Shown in pieces: positions 34,105 through 44,289 of a stretch of DNA of 64,000 nt. The DNA comes from Staphylotrichum longicolle (Eukaryota; Ascomycota; Sordariomycetes; Sordariales; Chaetomiaceae), in assembly GCA_019096155.1 (NCBI GenBank), contig JAHCVI010000005.1, positions 2,986,468-3,050,467 on the forward strand, given 5' to 3'. Position numbers and translations under genes: made by a program. Under the pieces are notes generated by a model. That model worked only from the letters and a program-made list of their open reading frames with translations. It made no database searches and was not told the DNA's origin. How positions within the stretch are numbered: position 1 is the stretch's first letter; each line of letters begins with the position of its first letter.

Positions 34105-36133
34105 TCAAGCAGCACTCGGCGCTGTCAAGGAGAGATCATCCACGTAATACGTCCTGGCCGACGAGCCCGAGCAGGTCCAGCGGACGTTGAAGGTGAGGTC
34201 GGTTATCGTCGTGGCGTCGTAGAAGCCCGTGGACAGGGCCCAGGTGGGCTTGAGATTCGCAGAAGTGATGGTAGCCAGCGTCTTGAGGTTCTGGTTGCCG
34301 TTGTTGGTGCCGATGTAGTAGGTGATGCTGCAGCCCGGGTTGGCGCTGTTGGCCTTGGACCAGCCGCTGAAGAGGAACCGTGTGTTGGCCTTCAGCGTGA
34401 TGGGCTGGCTGATCCACGCCTGGTACGCGCCAGCTCCTGCGGTGTATGAGACCGAGGCCGAGCGGAGGCCGCCGTGGGGGTCGTTGGGGTTGACAAAGCT
34501 GTAGCTGAGCGCGCCCGGAGCGGCTGTCCTGATCGTCCACCCGCCGTCAGCTTCGAAGCCGCCGTTGGTGATTGCATTAACGATGGGGGGCGGTGAGTTT
34601 GTGGTGGCAGCAGCAGCTGAGGAAGTCGTCGTTGAGGTTGTAGCTTCCTGGGCCACTGTCGTCGAGGTGGTCGTGGACTCGGCAGCCGGCGAGGTTGTAG
34701 TGGGCTCGGCAGCCGGCAAGGTGGTCGTGGACTCGGCAGCCGACGAGGTGGTCGTGGACTCGGCAGCCGACGAGGTTGTAGTGGGCTCGGCAGCCGACGA
34801 GGTGGTCGTGGACTCGGCAGCCGACGAGGTGGTCGTAGACTCGGCAGCCGGCAAGGTCGGAGTAGGTTCAGGGGCTGTGGTCGAAACGATTGCTTCCGAA
34901 GTTGTGGATGTCTCCAAAACCGCAGGCTCCGTCGTCGATGTGGCCTCGTCTGCTGCCGTGCTGGTCGACGTCTCCGCAGGAGCTTCGCTTGAGGTCGAGG
35001 TCGAGACCGACGAAGAGATGAACCGATACATGTTGAGCCTGTCCCCAGCTCCGCACTTCTGCGTCGGGTTGCCCGGGCACGGGAAGCTGCACTCGGCGAG
35101 GCTGGTGGGCGCGCTCCCTTCGGCCGAGTGGATGGTGTTGCCGCCGTAGCATTCCCGCCCGTACTCGACGCCGAACCAGGTGTAGCCGGCACAAGCGGCG
35201 GCGCACTTCTCCACGGTCATGGCATCGTCATAGTAGGCAACGTCACTGAGGGCTCGGATGCCCTTGGCCTCGGTGTAGCAGCCTTCGCTGGTGTAAGTGG
35301 CGGGGCCCGAAGTCGCAGCAGGCAAGGCCGACGTCGTCGTCGAGGTCTCATCATCCTCCTCCGGGTCGCAGTCATCGTCAAACTCGTACAAGTTGAAGCG
35401 CCAGTCACCACCGCAGAGTTCGGCAGAGTTGCCAGCGCAGGGGAACTTGCAGTCCGCTGCGTCGGCAGGCACGGCACCAGGTGTCAGATAGTGACCGCAG
35501 TAGCACTGTGAGGCGTGGTTAGCAGGAACACTTTGACCACCGAGCTCCCCCAAGTTGACCTTGGATGCTTACCTCGTTGTAGTACTCCAGTCCAAAGAGA
35601 GTGTACCCGGCATCGCCGCAGAAGGAGGCACACTTGTCGATCGTCATATCGTCAGCCCTGGTCATTGTCGCCGCCAGAGCGCGAGCGCCGGACGGCTCGG
35701 CGTAGCAACCGCGGGAGACGTAATCAGTGAGGGTCGGCACTTCGGGGTCGGTAGTGCGGGTGAACAGGTCGAGCCGATTGCCGGCACCGCATGTCTCGGT
35801 CGAGTCTCCGGGGCAGGCGAACGAGCAGTCGGCCAGCGCGGCCTCAACGCTGCCGTCGTTGATGTTGTTACCGCAGTAGCACTCCCTCCCATACTCGACA
35901 CCAAAATACTTGAAGCCAACACAGGCGTTGGCGCACTTCTCGACCGTCATCAAATCGTCAAAGTAGGAGGATCCCGTGAGGGCCCGCATGTTGGTGGCTT
36001 CCGTGTAGCAACCAGTGAAGTCGTAGCCGGGGATCTGGGCAGCCGCGCGGCGGGTGAAGGCCAAAGGAGAGGCGCCGGCGCCGACCCAGGAGAGGGCGGC
36101 CGAAGCGGCAATGAGTGTAAGTGAGCGTGACAT
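34105..36133 (-). CDS. Secreted triple-WSC-domain protein with C-terminal carbohydrate-binding-like module
   Basis: Two exons: 36133-35573 and 35505-34105 (intron 67 nt, GTAAGC...ACAG), 653 aa. A signal peptide (about residues 1-22) precedes three WSC domains at about 36-124, 136-230 and 256-345; the intron splits WSC2 just before CYCG. WSC3 reads ECYGGN where WSC1 has ECYCGN, so one conserved cysteine is lost. A Ser/Thr/Ala mucin-like region follows, made partly of a 9-aa repeat (ESTTTSSAA-type). Last comes a beta-sandwich module (NGGFEADGGWTIR..., ending YYVDDLSLTA) resembling CBM4_9/CenC-type domains. There is no terminal hydrophobic GPI signal or transmembrane helix, so secretion or wall binding is expected rather than a Wsc stress-sensor role. 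Confidence 0.9.
34664..34852 (-). repeat. 27-bp minisatellite, seven units, inside the WSC gene
   Basis: Seven in-register 27-bp units starting at 34664, 34691, 34718, 34745, 34772, 34799 and 34826 encode nine-residue repeats of the ESTTTSSAA type. Variants carry E-P for E-S and LPAA or SPAA for SSAA. Confidence 0.9.
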
Positions 36134-37934
36134 CTTTTCCGTTCAAAGGCGAAAGATGCTATCAAGCGAAGGGACACCGCGGGGGCGGAAGTAGCGAGCT
36201 GGCTGGCGGGATCAAGCCACTCACTCGAGTGTAGAGCGGGATCCCGGCCATCTTTATTGACAAGAACCTTGTGTCCCCGTCTCTCTGCCCCATCGTTGGC
36301 TCTCTCTTGCCGCGCGTTCTGGATCCCAGCTGTCCGGGCACGCTGGCCGCCGAGAGGCACTAAACAGACGTTTGTCGTTAGTCCAGGAACTTGACGGCCG
36401 GGCCAGCCCCTGAAAGCTCTTGAGCCTTGCCAGGAACGGATCGCCAATTGTGGGGGTGCTGAGTCGCCACCTGGGCATAAAGTTTTAGCGCCAATATATT
36501 GCCAGACGGCCCTGCTTGAGCCCTGCAATCAGGCGAGGCCAGCTCGAGGCTAGGACGGCCCAGAGCGCAAATCCCACCGATAACTCCACTGGTGCCAGCC
36601 AAGCATCCCTGACAGCTGGGATCGCCAAACCTGGCTGGATCTGCAACCGCAATCGCTCGTTGCTGAGAAATACCCTCTCGCCTCTCCGATTGAATATCTT
36701 TCTTGACAGCCAGGGCTTTTGGTCATCGTCGAACTTGGTGCCAAAATCAAAGTCAACACAAGGATTTCTGTGATAGTTGATGAGGTGAGTAACAAAAGGG
36801 GTTAAGTTACCTAACCTCAGCTAAATGCCGATGAGATTGATCTTTAATTACCTACTGTATTATGTATGCCCATCCGTCTTGACACATGATTTCCATTGAA
36901 CTCGACAACACGGCCCCAAGATTTTACATGTGTCCCTATCAACACAGCTTAATAGGTGATCAGATACACAAGGCATCTCAGCAAGTCCCAATTGATCGAC
37001 CGCACCCTTCTCCCTTCAGCCAGACGAATCAAACATCGTTCATCAACCCAGGTCCGCACTCTTCGCTTTGGAACTCCGAAGGCCTCTTCATGATACCTTT
37101 GTAAGGTACAACGTTGCCATACCACCCAAGCCAACATTTGTCTGTGATTACGGGCCGAGTGCCGCCTCTCAGCAACCAACCAACGTCTATTCATTCCAGC
37201 GTGGAGTCTACGACTCTCTTCATGTTGAAGCCGGCGCCTCGTTGAAGCATAAGTAGACGTCTTTTGAGGGAATCAAGAGATATTAAACCTGATCAAAACA
37301 TATACATTGATTGTGGTGGTTCCGGACACGAAGCCGACTCCACGGGGATTTGCGTGTTTTCCGTCATGTCTTCTCATTCATCCCAAACTACGTCCATCGC
37401 CGCGTTAACTTGACTTTGATTCTCTGTCAGTCTCACTCATTTACGTGGTAACTGACACAAACCGCCATGTTGACAAGCAAAGGACACTGCCTCGACCCAT
37501 TGACGCCCCGATGTGTCAAGCTTACCTCTCACAACCTCGGTATATGCCAAACCTGATGGTCGTCTGGATTAGGGGCCGAAACTCGCGTGCTGTCAGAGCT
37601 GACCTCTGCAGGGGAGGAGTTAAGGACTCGAAAATGGTGAATAAGAATGGAGTCTTCATTTTTCTTGGCCTAAACTTGACGCTTTTGTCGTACATACAAG
37701 TGACATTTCTCGTTATCATCATAGCCCTCCTCCACAAACTCGACACGGCAGCCTCCTCCGAACTCAACAATCCAACACTACCGGTCCAACATGGTATGGT
37801 ATATCGCCCGACAATCTCGAAACCAACCTCGCGGGCCCTTCAATCACAACAAACGGCCTCCCCTATTCTCTCCCAAAGACCACCAGCTCCTGACCACGCA
37901 GAGCCCGACACAACAGGTGGCTAGCCCGCCCGTC
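36134..37934. other. Intergenic region
   Basis: About 1.8 kb between two minus-strand genes. A GGGCATAAAG word (complement region near 36470-36490) may belong to the WSC promoter. An AT-rich part lies at about 36780-36880. No gene is supported. Confidence 0.4.
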
Positions 37935-39966
37935 CTAGGACTTGTGCACCCTAAGCCTCGTCCCCGGCGGATGGTCCTCCTTGCCAAACTTGCAAAACGG
38001 GTGCGTGCACACCCCGTCCCTCACACTCGGACACTGCCCTCCCAAACCAGTCAGCAAAAGGACGTTCATTCTCTCCTCCAACCCCTACTCCCTTCTCCCC
38101 TTCTCTCTTCCCTCTCCCTTGACTGGTCCACCCAAACCACCCTCCCCCAACCCTCCAACCAAATTCAACAAGTCACAACAGAGAGAAAAGAAAAGAGAGA
38201 AAAAAACGTACGTGATGCCCGTAAATACAATCCTCCACCTCGCACCCCTGCCCGTTCGAGCACGGGTTCAGCCGCGTCAGGAACGCGATGGCGACCAGCT
38301 CGTCCTTGGTCGGGCGGTACTTGTGCTCGAAGGCGCACGCGGACCCCTTGGCGCAGGGCCCGCGCAGGTAGTGGTTGTTGCACAGCTTGTTGTGGTCGCG
38401 CCGCTTCTTGATGGTGTCGAGGGCCGTCTGGGACACCTGGAGCGGGGTGTCGAGGCCGCGGGGGCCGGGGTTCCTTTTTTTTTTTTCAAGCTCCTGCGTT
38501 AGTGGTTTCTTTTTTGGGAGAAGAGTGGTGGGATGGGGGAAGATAGGGCAGGGGCAGGGCAGGGGCAGGGGGGGGGTACCAAGGGGAGGGTTTTGCTTGG
38601 GCTGCTGGGCGGGTCGCGGGCGCCGTGGTGGCAGAGACGGGTCTGGGCTGCTGGGTTGGCGGGGTGGGTTGAGGGGGAGGGGTGGCAATCTTGACGGCGC
38701 GGGCGTAGGTGGTGGCCGGGGCTTGGGCGGGTGTCGAGGCCGCTGACGTGGCGGGCGTGGGCGTGCCGGCGCTGGTGATGCTCCCGGTCGCGGGTTTGAC
38801 TTCAAATGTGGCGGGCGCCGGGATGAGTGGCTCGGGGAGGGCCCTCTCCACCAGCTTCTCGGAACGGAAGAGCCGGTCGTTCAAGTTGAGAATGTTCACC
38901 CCCGTGGCCTTCAGCTCGCGGACCGTGGGGATGCCCTCGAGGACTGTGACGCGGAGCTGCAGCGAGGCGTCCTGAAACAGCTCGTCGAGAAAGGGAGCGT
39001 AGCCGGCATCGTGGGAGATGCCGAGGATTACCTGTTTACAATTGGTGTTCCGGAGGTGCCATTTCGTGGATTCTGAAGGATATTCGCGTAAACATCGTGG
39101 GAGACCGGTCGGCTTTTGGGCCAAGGACACCTACCCTTTATTTTGTTGTCGGCCCTCTCCTTGCCGTGGCCGACATCGACAAAGTCAAAACTGGCCTTGG
39201 CCTGGGTAAATCCCAGCGAGAAATCCTTGAGGTCGCTCTCGCTGCTCAAACTGCCATCGCCGGGCATGGCCTTGCAGAGACCGGCCAGGTTGGCATACAC
39301 TTTTGCGACAACTTCGATATCATTGGCATGGCTGCCGCATTGCTCGAGAATGGCCGAACGCAGGGCATATGCTGCTTTCTTGCCGCCATCGACGCCTTTC
39401 CCGATAAAGCTCTCTTTGAACTGGAGATGGGATGTTAGTCGAGGACGGAAGCCTCAGGGGGATGAGAGTGTCCTACTAGAAGACAGTCGCCGTCGATGAG
39501 AACGACAACGTAAGGATTGCTGTTCTATCAAGAGAGTGAGCAGTGTCCAATGACCTCGGCCAGTTACGCTACCTTCAAAAAGTTGTTGTCTTGTAATACA
39601 GCCTCCCGGTAAACCTCCAGTTGCTGGACCTGCTGCTGCAGGTCTCGTCTTGACCGGGTGGCATCTTCAAGGTCTAGCTCTGTGTCCCTCAGCTTGCTGA
39701 GCACATTGGCGAGCTCTGCACGCAGTGTGGACTCGATCGATTCCGAGTACACGATAAGATCCTGCGTTGAACCATGTTAGACAAGGGGTTCAAATGGTCG
39801 CAAGACGCCCTGGAGGGCCCTGGGGGTATACCTTGATCAAACTTTCTTGAGAATCCCGCTGGACAGAGAGGTCCCGAAACCGGCGAACGAACTCGGCGAT
39901 GCTAGCACTGGGGTCGATCAGAGCCGCTGTTTGGGACGGCCTCTGGCCGTTTCGTAACCCGTCCAT
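37935..39966 (-). CDS. CCCH zinc-finger protein with coiled coil and NYN-like domain
   Basis: Seven exons: 39966-39832, 39761-39573, 39524-39477, 39420-39135, 39072-38580, 38473-38212 and 38033-37935. They total 503 aa, with every join in frame. Residues about 46-108 are a coiled coil (ESTLRAELANVLSKLRDTELDLED). From about 110 comes a NYN/PIN-like fold (NSNPYVVVLIDGDCLL, VDVGHGKERADNKI, KQVILGISHDAGYAPFLDEL). A Pro/Ala linker follows, then CCCH fingers (C-x8-C-x5-C-x3-H at LCNNHYLRG..., C-x5-C-x4-C-x3-H, and CTHPFCKFGKEDH). This layout is a known fungal CCCH family of unsettled function; RNA binding is inferred. Intron 5 (38474-38579) is odd: G-rich on the plus strand, with its best acceptor after a run of A. 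The final exon is 178 nt away and holds the last finger. The start at 39966 is preferred over the in-frame upstream 40059. Confidence 0.85.
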
Positions 39967-40971
39967 GGCGGATGAGAATTTCTCGGAACAAATATGAGCC
40001 ACGGCTGCTGGTGGAGCCTGTACTTTATATTTCTGTTCTTTATGAACCTCTGTTCCCAACCTTGATATCGATGAAACGAAAAGTATGTCGAAGTTGAGGC
40101 CGGGATTGATGAAGGCGATGTGAAAGGATGAAACCGCAAGGCGGCCGGTGCTGGGCGTTTAAATCAGGCCAGCCGCAGAGCTGCAAATAAGTCGGATCGA
40201 TTTGATGGATTTATTTAAGGATGAAACAAGCTTGAGGGATGGAGGAGCAAGATGCAGACCGGCGGAAGGAGATGAGAAGCTGGGATGTCTTCTGTTCCTG
40301 AGACATGAGGCGGAAATGAAGATGAGGGGAGTTGTCAGAAACACTGAAGGAGGTCGCGAGCTTGTCGCTGGCGGCACTGCAGTGGCTCGGAGCTTGCCTT
40401 GTGACGCCTCAGCGTCTGGTTGCGATTCGTCAAGTTCTGGTGCGCAGCGCGTATCAGATCCTCCGCAGTGTTGCACGCGGCAGAGGAAACCGAATCTGAC
40501 TCTTCGACCTGGACTGGGCATTAAAACCATGGTTTCTGACAAAACCAAGGGTCATGTTTGCACGGATTGACTGCTACAGGTATCTAATAACCAACACGGC
40601 CAGCATACTCTGGCATATGTCTCACGCAAGCCAGTTGGAAGAAGACACTACAATGATGCAGGAACGGTTCCGGGGGAATTACAGTAGTCAGTTCAAGTGT
40701 TGCTGAAGAGAAGTGCTGTTGAAACAGAACCAGCGAGAAGTGGGATTGTTCTCCCAAAAGGTCAGAATAAACTGTAACACGACAAGCATCAGACGGCTCA
40801 CAACACTAGCTGTGCACAAAATATCCTGCCCCCAAACCCCACCATTTCTGCATGCACAGACCACACCTTAAACTCGCCCAAGCACCCCACTATTGACCTC
40901 TCTTCTCCAGGCGCAAGCTCCCCACGTTGCGTCTTCCCGCAAAACCACCGCCACATCCATAACCGCCCGCC
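39967..40971. promoter_or_regulatory. Divergent promoter region, CCCH gene and SEC65
   Basis: About 1 kb between two divergent start codons. No conserved motif stands out by eye. A CA/CT-rich leader precedes the ATG at 40972. Confidence 0.35.
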
Positions 40972-41859
40972 ATGTCGCACCCCCGGGTAGAAGAGGTTTC
41001 CGACAGCGATGTCGACATGTCTGACCCCTCCGAGGGCGACATTGACGACTTTGTCGACTCGGACATCATGCGCCGCGTCGACACTCAGAGCAGCAAGCCG
41101 ACTCCCCAAGCGCAACACCCACAGTCCCGCCCACCACCCCAACAACAACAACAACAGGCCTCCCGCCAACTGCCCCCCGGCTTCCCCCAGATGCAGACCA
41201 CGACCGACGAAAAAGCCTACAAGACCTTCCAGTGCCTCTACCCCGTCTACTTCGACAGCACCCGCACCCGCGCCGAGGGCCGCCGCGTGCCCCGCTCCCT
41301 CGCCGTCGCCAACCCGCTCGCCATCGACATCGTGCAGGCCTGCGCCAACCTGCGCCTGCAGACCGTCCTCGAGGCCGGCAAGCTGCACCCCAAGGACTGG
41401 GCCAACCCGGGCCGTGTCAAGGTCAACCTGCGCCAGCCGCCCGCCCCCAACGCCCCCGTCACCGTCAAGAACAAGCACCACCTCTACGTGCTGGTCGCCA
41501 AGCACCTGCGCGCGAACCCCACCACGGAGCAGTCCCGCTCGCTGCGCATGGAGGTGCGCGGCGCGCCCATGCCGCCCCAGGCCCTCGAGCCGGGCAAGCC
41601 CTGGCCCCGGCCCGCGGTGCCGCGCGGGTGGAAGATGGGCGAGCTGCTGCCGTACTACAGCCCGGCCATGACGGGCGGCGGGGTCAGCGAGAACTTCTTG
41701 AAGGATATGATGAAGGAGATGCAGCAGGGCGGAGGGGCAGGGCCGGGCGGGATGCCGGATATGGCGAGCCTGCTGGCCGCGGCGGGCGGTGCGGGTGGGG
41801 CGAGCGGGAGTGGGAGTGGAGGGGGAGGGAAGAAGGATAAGAAGGGGAAGGGGAAATAG
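40972..41859 (+). CDS. SEC65: SRP19 subunit of the signal recognition particle
   Basis: Single exon, 295 aa. Sec65/SRP19 binds SRP RNA helices 6 and 8 and allows SRP54 to assemble for co-translational targeting to the ER. The N-terminal 75 aa are acidic and Gln-rich. The SRP19 domain covers about residues 80-190 (FQCLYPVYFDSTRTRAEGRR, ANPLAIDIVQACANL, HPKDWANPGRVKV, KHHLYVLVAKHL). A C-terminal extension (ENFLKDMMKEMQQ, then a Gly-rich and KKDKKGKGK basic tail) is typical of fungal Sec65. The start context CCGCCATG is good. Confidence 0.95.
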   Translation: MSHPRVEEVSDSDVDMSDPSEGDIDDFVDSDIMRRVDTQSSKPTPQAQHPQSRPPPQQQQQQASRQLPPGFPQMQTTTDEKAYKTFQCLYPVYFDSTRTRAEGRRVPRSLAVANPLAIDIVQACANLRLQTVLEAGKLHPKDWANPGRVKVNLRQPPAPNAPVTVKNKHHLYVLVAKHLRANPTTEQSRSLRMEVRGAPMPPQALEPGKPWPRPAVPRGWKMGELLPYYSPAMTGGGVSENFLKDMMKEMQQGGGAGPGGMPDMASLLAAAGGAGGASGSGSGGGGKKDKKGKGK

Positions 41860-43084
41860 AGTCAGTAAAGGGGTGGAATTGAGATGTTGTCTGCTGTCTG
41901 CTCGGGGTGTGCGTAAATGGCTACGCATCTGTTTGCGTGCCTGGCTGCATGCCTTTTGCGTGTCAGTCTGCTGTGTCCCTATTCCACTCGAGAGCCCATG
42001 CCCCTCTGTCGTCTTTCCGGGGAGATTGAGATGGCAACTTGCCCAAGATACTGAAGCTTGTGACAACGCAAGACTTACAGCGCTGGCAACACGGCTAAAA
42101 GACAGTCCCAAACCCCCTTTAACGCTCGGTCTCTCACTAGCAGCTTGTAGATGGAGGTGTTGTTGGCTGTGTCATCCCTCTCCTAGAGTTTGTGATAACC
42201 AATCTCCCTCTGGAGATCTTTCTTCTCCTCCCACGCTTCGTGGTTTAAATGCTTCAAACTTCGAGGACCCGGCTCTTCTCCGTCTGCTTTTCTGTGCCTC
42301 CTTCCAGCTGGAAGACGACATCTTGCTCCTTCCTTCTTGGAATCAGACTGCCTAAAGCTGATGCTGCTCCGATGAAATGAACGAGATCCACCAGCTCCCT
42401 TCTTTTCAAACATACTGCGCCTTCCCGGCTTTGGAGAACAGATTGGTGGCTTCCAGTTTCCTGGCAACAGGATGTTGCACGTAGCTTCCTGCCATTCAGG
42501 GTCTGAGACGATTTCCTGATTTGCCTCAAGACTCTGGCAGTTGCGTCTTAAGCATTTGACAGTCGCAAGATATGATCGCACCCGGCTCCTCTCAAAGCAA
42601 TCATGAGGCGACCCTTCCAATCACCCTGGCCTCTCTCTTTCTCTGGCAATCCCCGAGTCGTGGAACAGCCTGACAGCTCAACCGGGTGGGGCTACTGAAC
42701 GCTGTTTCCACATCTGCTCGACTTTGGCATGACAGTTTGACACCCCCCGCCCCTCCTTTTCGAGTCGTCTGTTCTGTTGCATGTGGTGTCCTCTAAGGTA
42801 TCTGGCCTTTCCTGCCGTTCTAAACTGTGACCTCCTGCCACACCTGATCTGTTTACCCTTGGTCCTTGCCGGCCTCTCCATGTCCTAAGCTCCTCTTGCC
42901 ATTCGGATCCGAGCAGAGAGGAGCTGCTTGTCCTCTTATTTATTCCCCTCCTTGTCCATCCATCAGTCTCCCGTCCAATTCTTCAACTGTCATCTTGAAC
43001 AACACGCACAACACCCATCAGGTCTCGCACTCTAACTCTTGCTCTCGGATTACACCGAGGACTTATTTTTATTTATCTTACCCA
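41860..43084. other. Intergenic, downstream of SEC65
   Basis: No gene is supported. The part from about 42900 is pyrimidine-rich and leader-like, leading into the p150 relic. Confidence 0.4.
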
Positions 43085-43405
43085 TTTTTACCGCCAATGC
43101 CTTTTCATCGCACCGAAAAGAGGAGCATAAATGCCACCATCGACTGGCTCCTCGAAGGGGCCAGCACAAACGTGGCAAGTCCCACGCCGGGAACAAGGCC
43201 TACGCAGACGCGTTTTCCACCTTTGTAGACGCGTCTCAACTAGCTCCAACGTGTTCAAAGAAGCTGACGTATTCTTGTAGCTGCCGACTCGATCGCCGAC
43301 CAAGCAGCTGGGCACGATCCCGCCGAATTCCAAAGTCAGTCTTCTTTGCCGGTCGAAATGAAGAAGCTGACATGTCATCAGGCGCCGGCAAGGAGAATAC
43401 CACTC
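43085..43405 (+). pseudogene. Diverged fragment of a second dynactin p150Glued gene
   Basis: This stretch aligns with part of the p150 gene at 44290-48112 but lies on the opposite strand. Segment 43143-43169 encodes STGSSKGPA, the same nine residues as p150 exon 1, with six base differences that are all synonymous. Segment 43282-43335 matches p150 exon 2: LPTRSPTKQLGTIPPNSK against LPTRSPTKQLGTIPSSTK, 43 of 54 bases identical and most differences at third positions. The flanking introns also align, including the acceptor contexts CTTGTAG and GTCATCAG and the ACGCGT triplet. No CAP-Gly domain or downstream coiled coil is visible, and stops interrupt the open frames. It looks like a remnant of an old paralogue or introgressed allele, not a recent copy. 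The limits are approximate. Confidence 0.7.
43208..43254 (+). promoter_or_regulatory. ACGCGT triplet in the p150 relic
   Basis: ACGCGT at 43208-43213 and 43229-43234 and ACGTGT at 43249-43254 are spaced 21 and 20 bp apart. They correspond in place to the three sites in p150 intron 1. Confidence 0.55.
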
Positions 43406-44289
43406 CGGCATCCTTGGCTCACTATAGGAGAGGGTGGAAGATGGCATGGTAAAGTGAGCCAAGGGTGAAAGGCTTCCGTTCCGAAAGGAGGATTGTGATG
43501 AGAGGAGAACCACGGCGGTTCCTGGGGGCGGGAGGGAGCTCGGGAGGGAGCTCGGGAGGGAGCTCGAGGAGGAAGCATCAGAGTGCAGAGTGTCCAATAA
43601 ACATAACATGTATCTTAGTGGCATTGCTGTTTAACTACTGTACCTGCCTTATCTTAACTCGCCGCCTGCCCAAGTGTTTCCTCTTCAATTTCTGCTCTCG
43701 CTGACGTCCCCTTGTTCCTTGTCAGTCCCCCTCAACCCGCCTCGGTCTCCTCAGTCTCCTCCTCAGTCTTCTCCTCAGTCACTTCCCTTCCGTCTCTCTT
43801 TACCTTCACCCTCATGACTTCTCCATCAGCTGCCCTCTGTCATCGAGCACCGCTTGCAAGGTATCAATCACAATCACTCATCAGTCACAGGGCACAATCA
43901 CAATCATCCAAGGGACAAGTCTGGGTGAAACAAATTCCATTCGCTTCCAGGGTATCTCAAGCCAACGCTATCCAAAACCAACCAAACACCGCTAACCACA
44001 CCACAACCAACCCAAACACATCTCCACCTCCTCAAGACCCCCCAAAAACCGCTCTCCCTCTCTATCCCCCTTAACACCATAAAGCCAAACGCTGTCTCTC
44101 TCCTGTCTCTCTCTCAACCTAACAAAACAAAACGCTAGCCCTCTTTCTCAATACCAAAAGCCAAACGCTCTCTCTCTCGACACCACGAAAAAAACAACAA
44201 CGCTGTCTCTCTCAACATCGCAAGACAAAACATTCCCACTCAGAAAGAAAAGAAAGAAAAAACAAAAACATGACTCTTCGTCCCCCCCT
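43406..44289. other. Intergenic, low-complexity DNA
   Basis: Contains three perfect 12-bp units GGGAGGGAGCTC at 43530-43565. From about 44085 to 44235 there are degenerate repeats built from AAACGCT and CTCTCTCT words separated by CAA-rich spacers. No gene is supported. The p150 3-prime UTR should end here. Confidence 0.5.
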
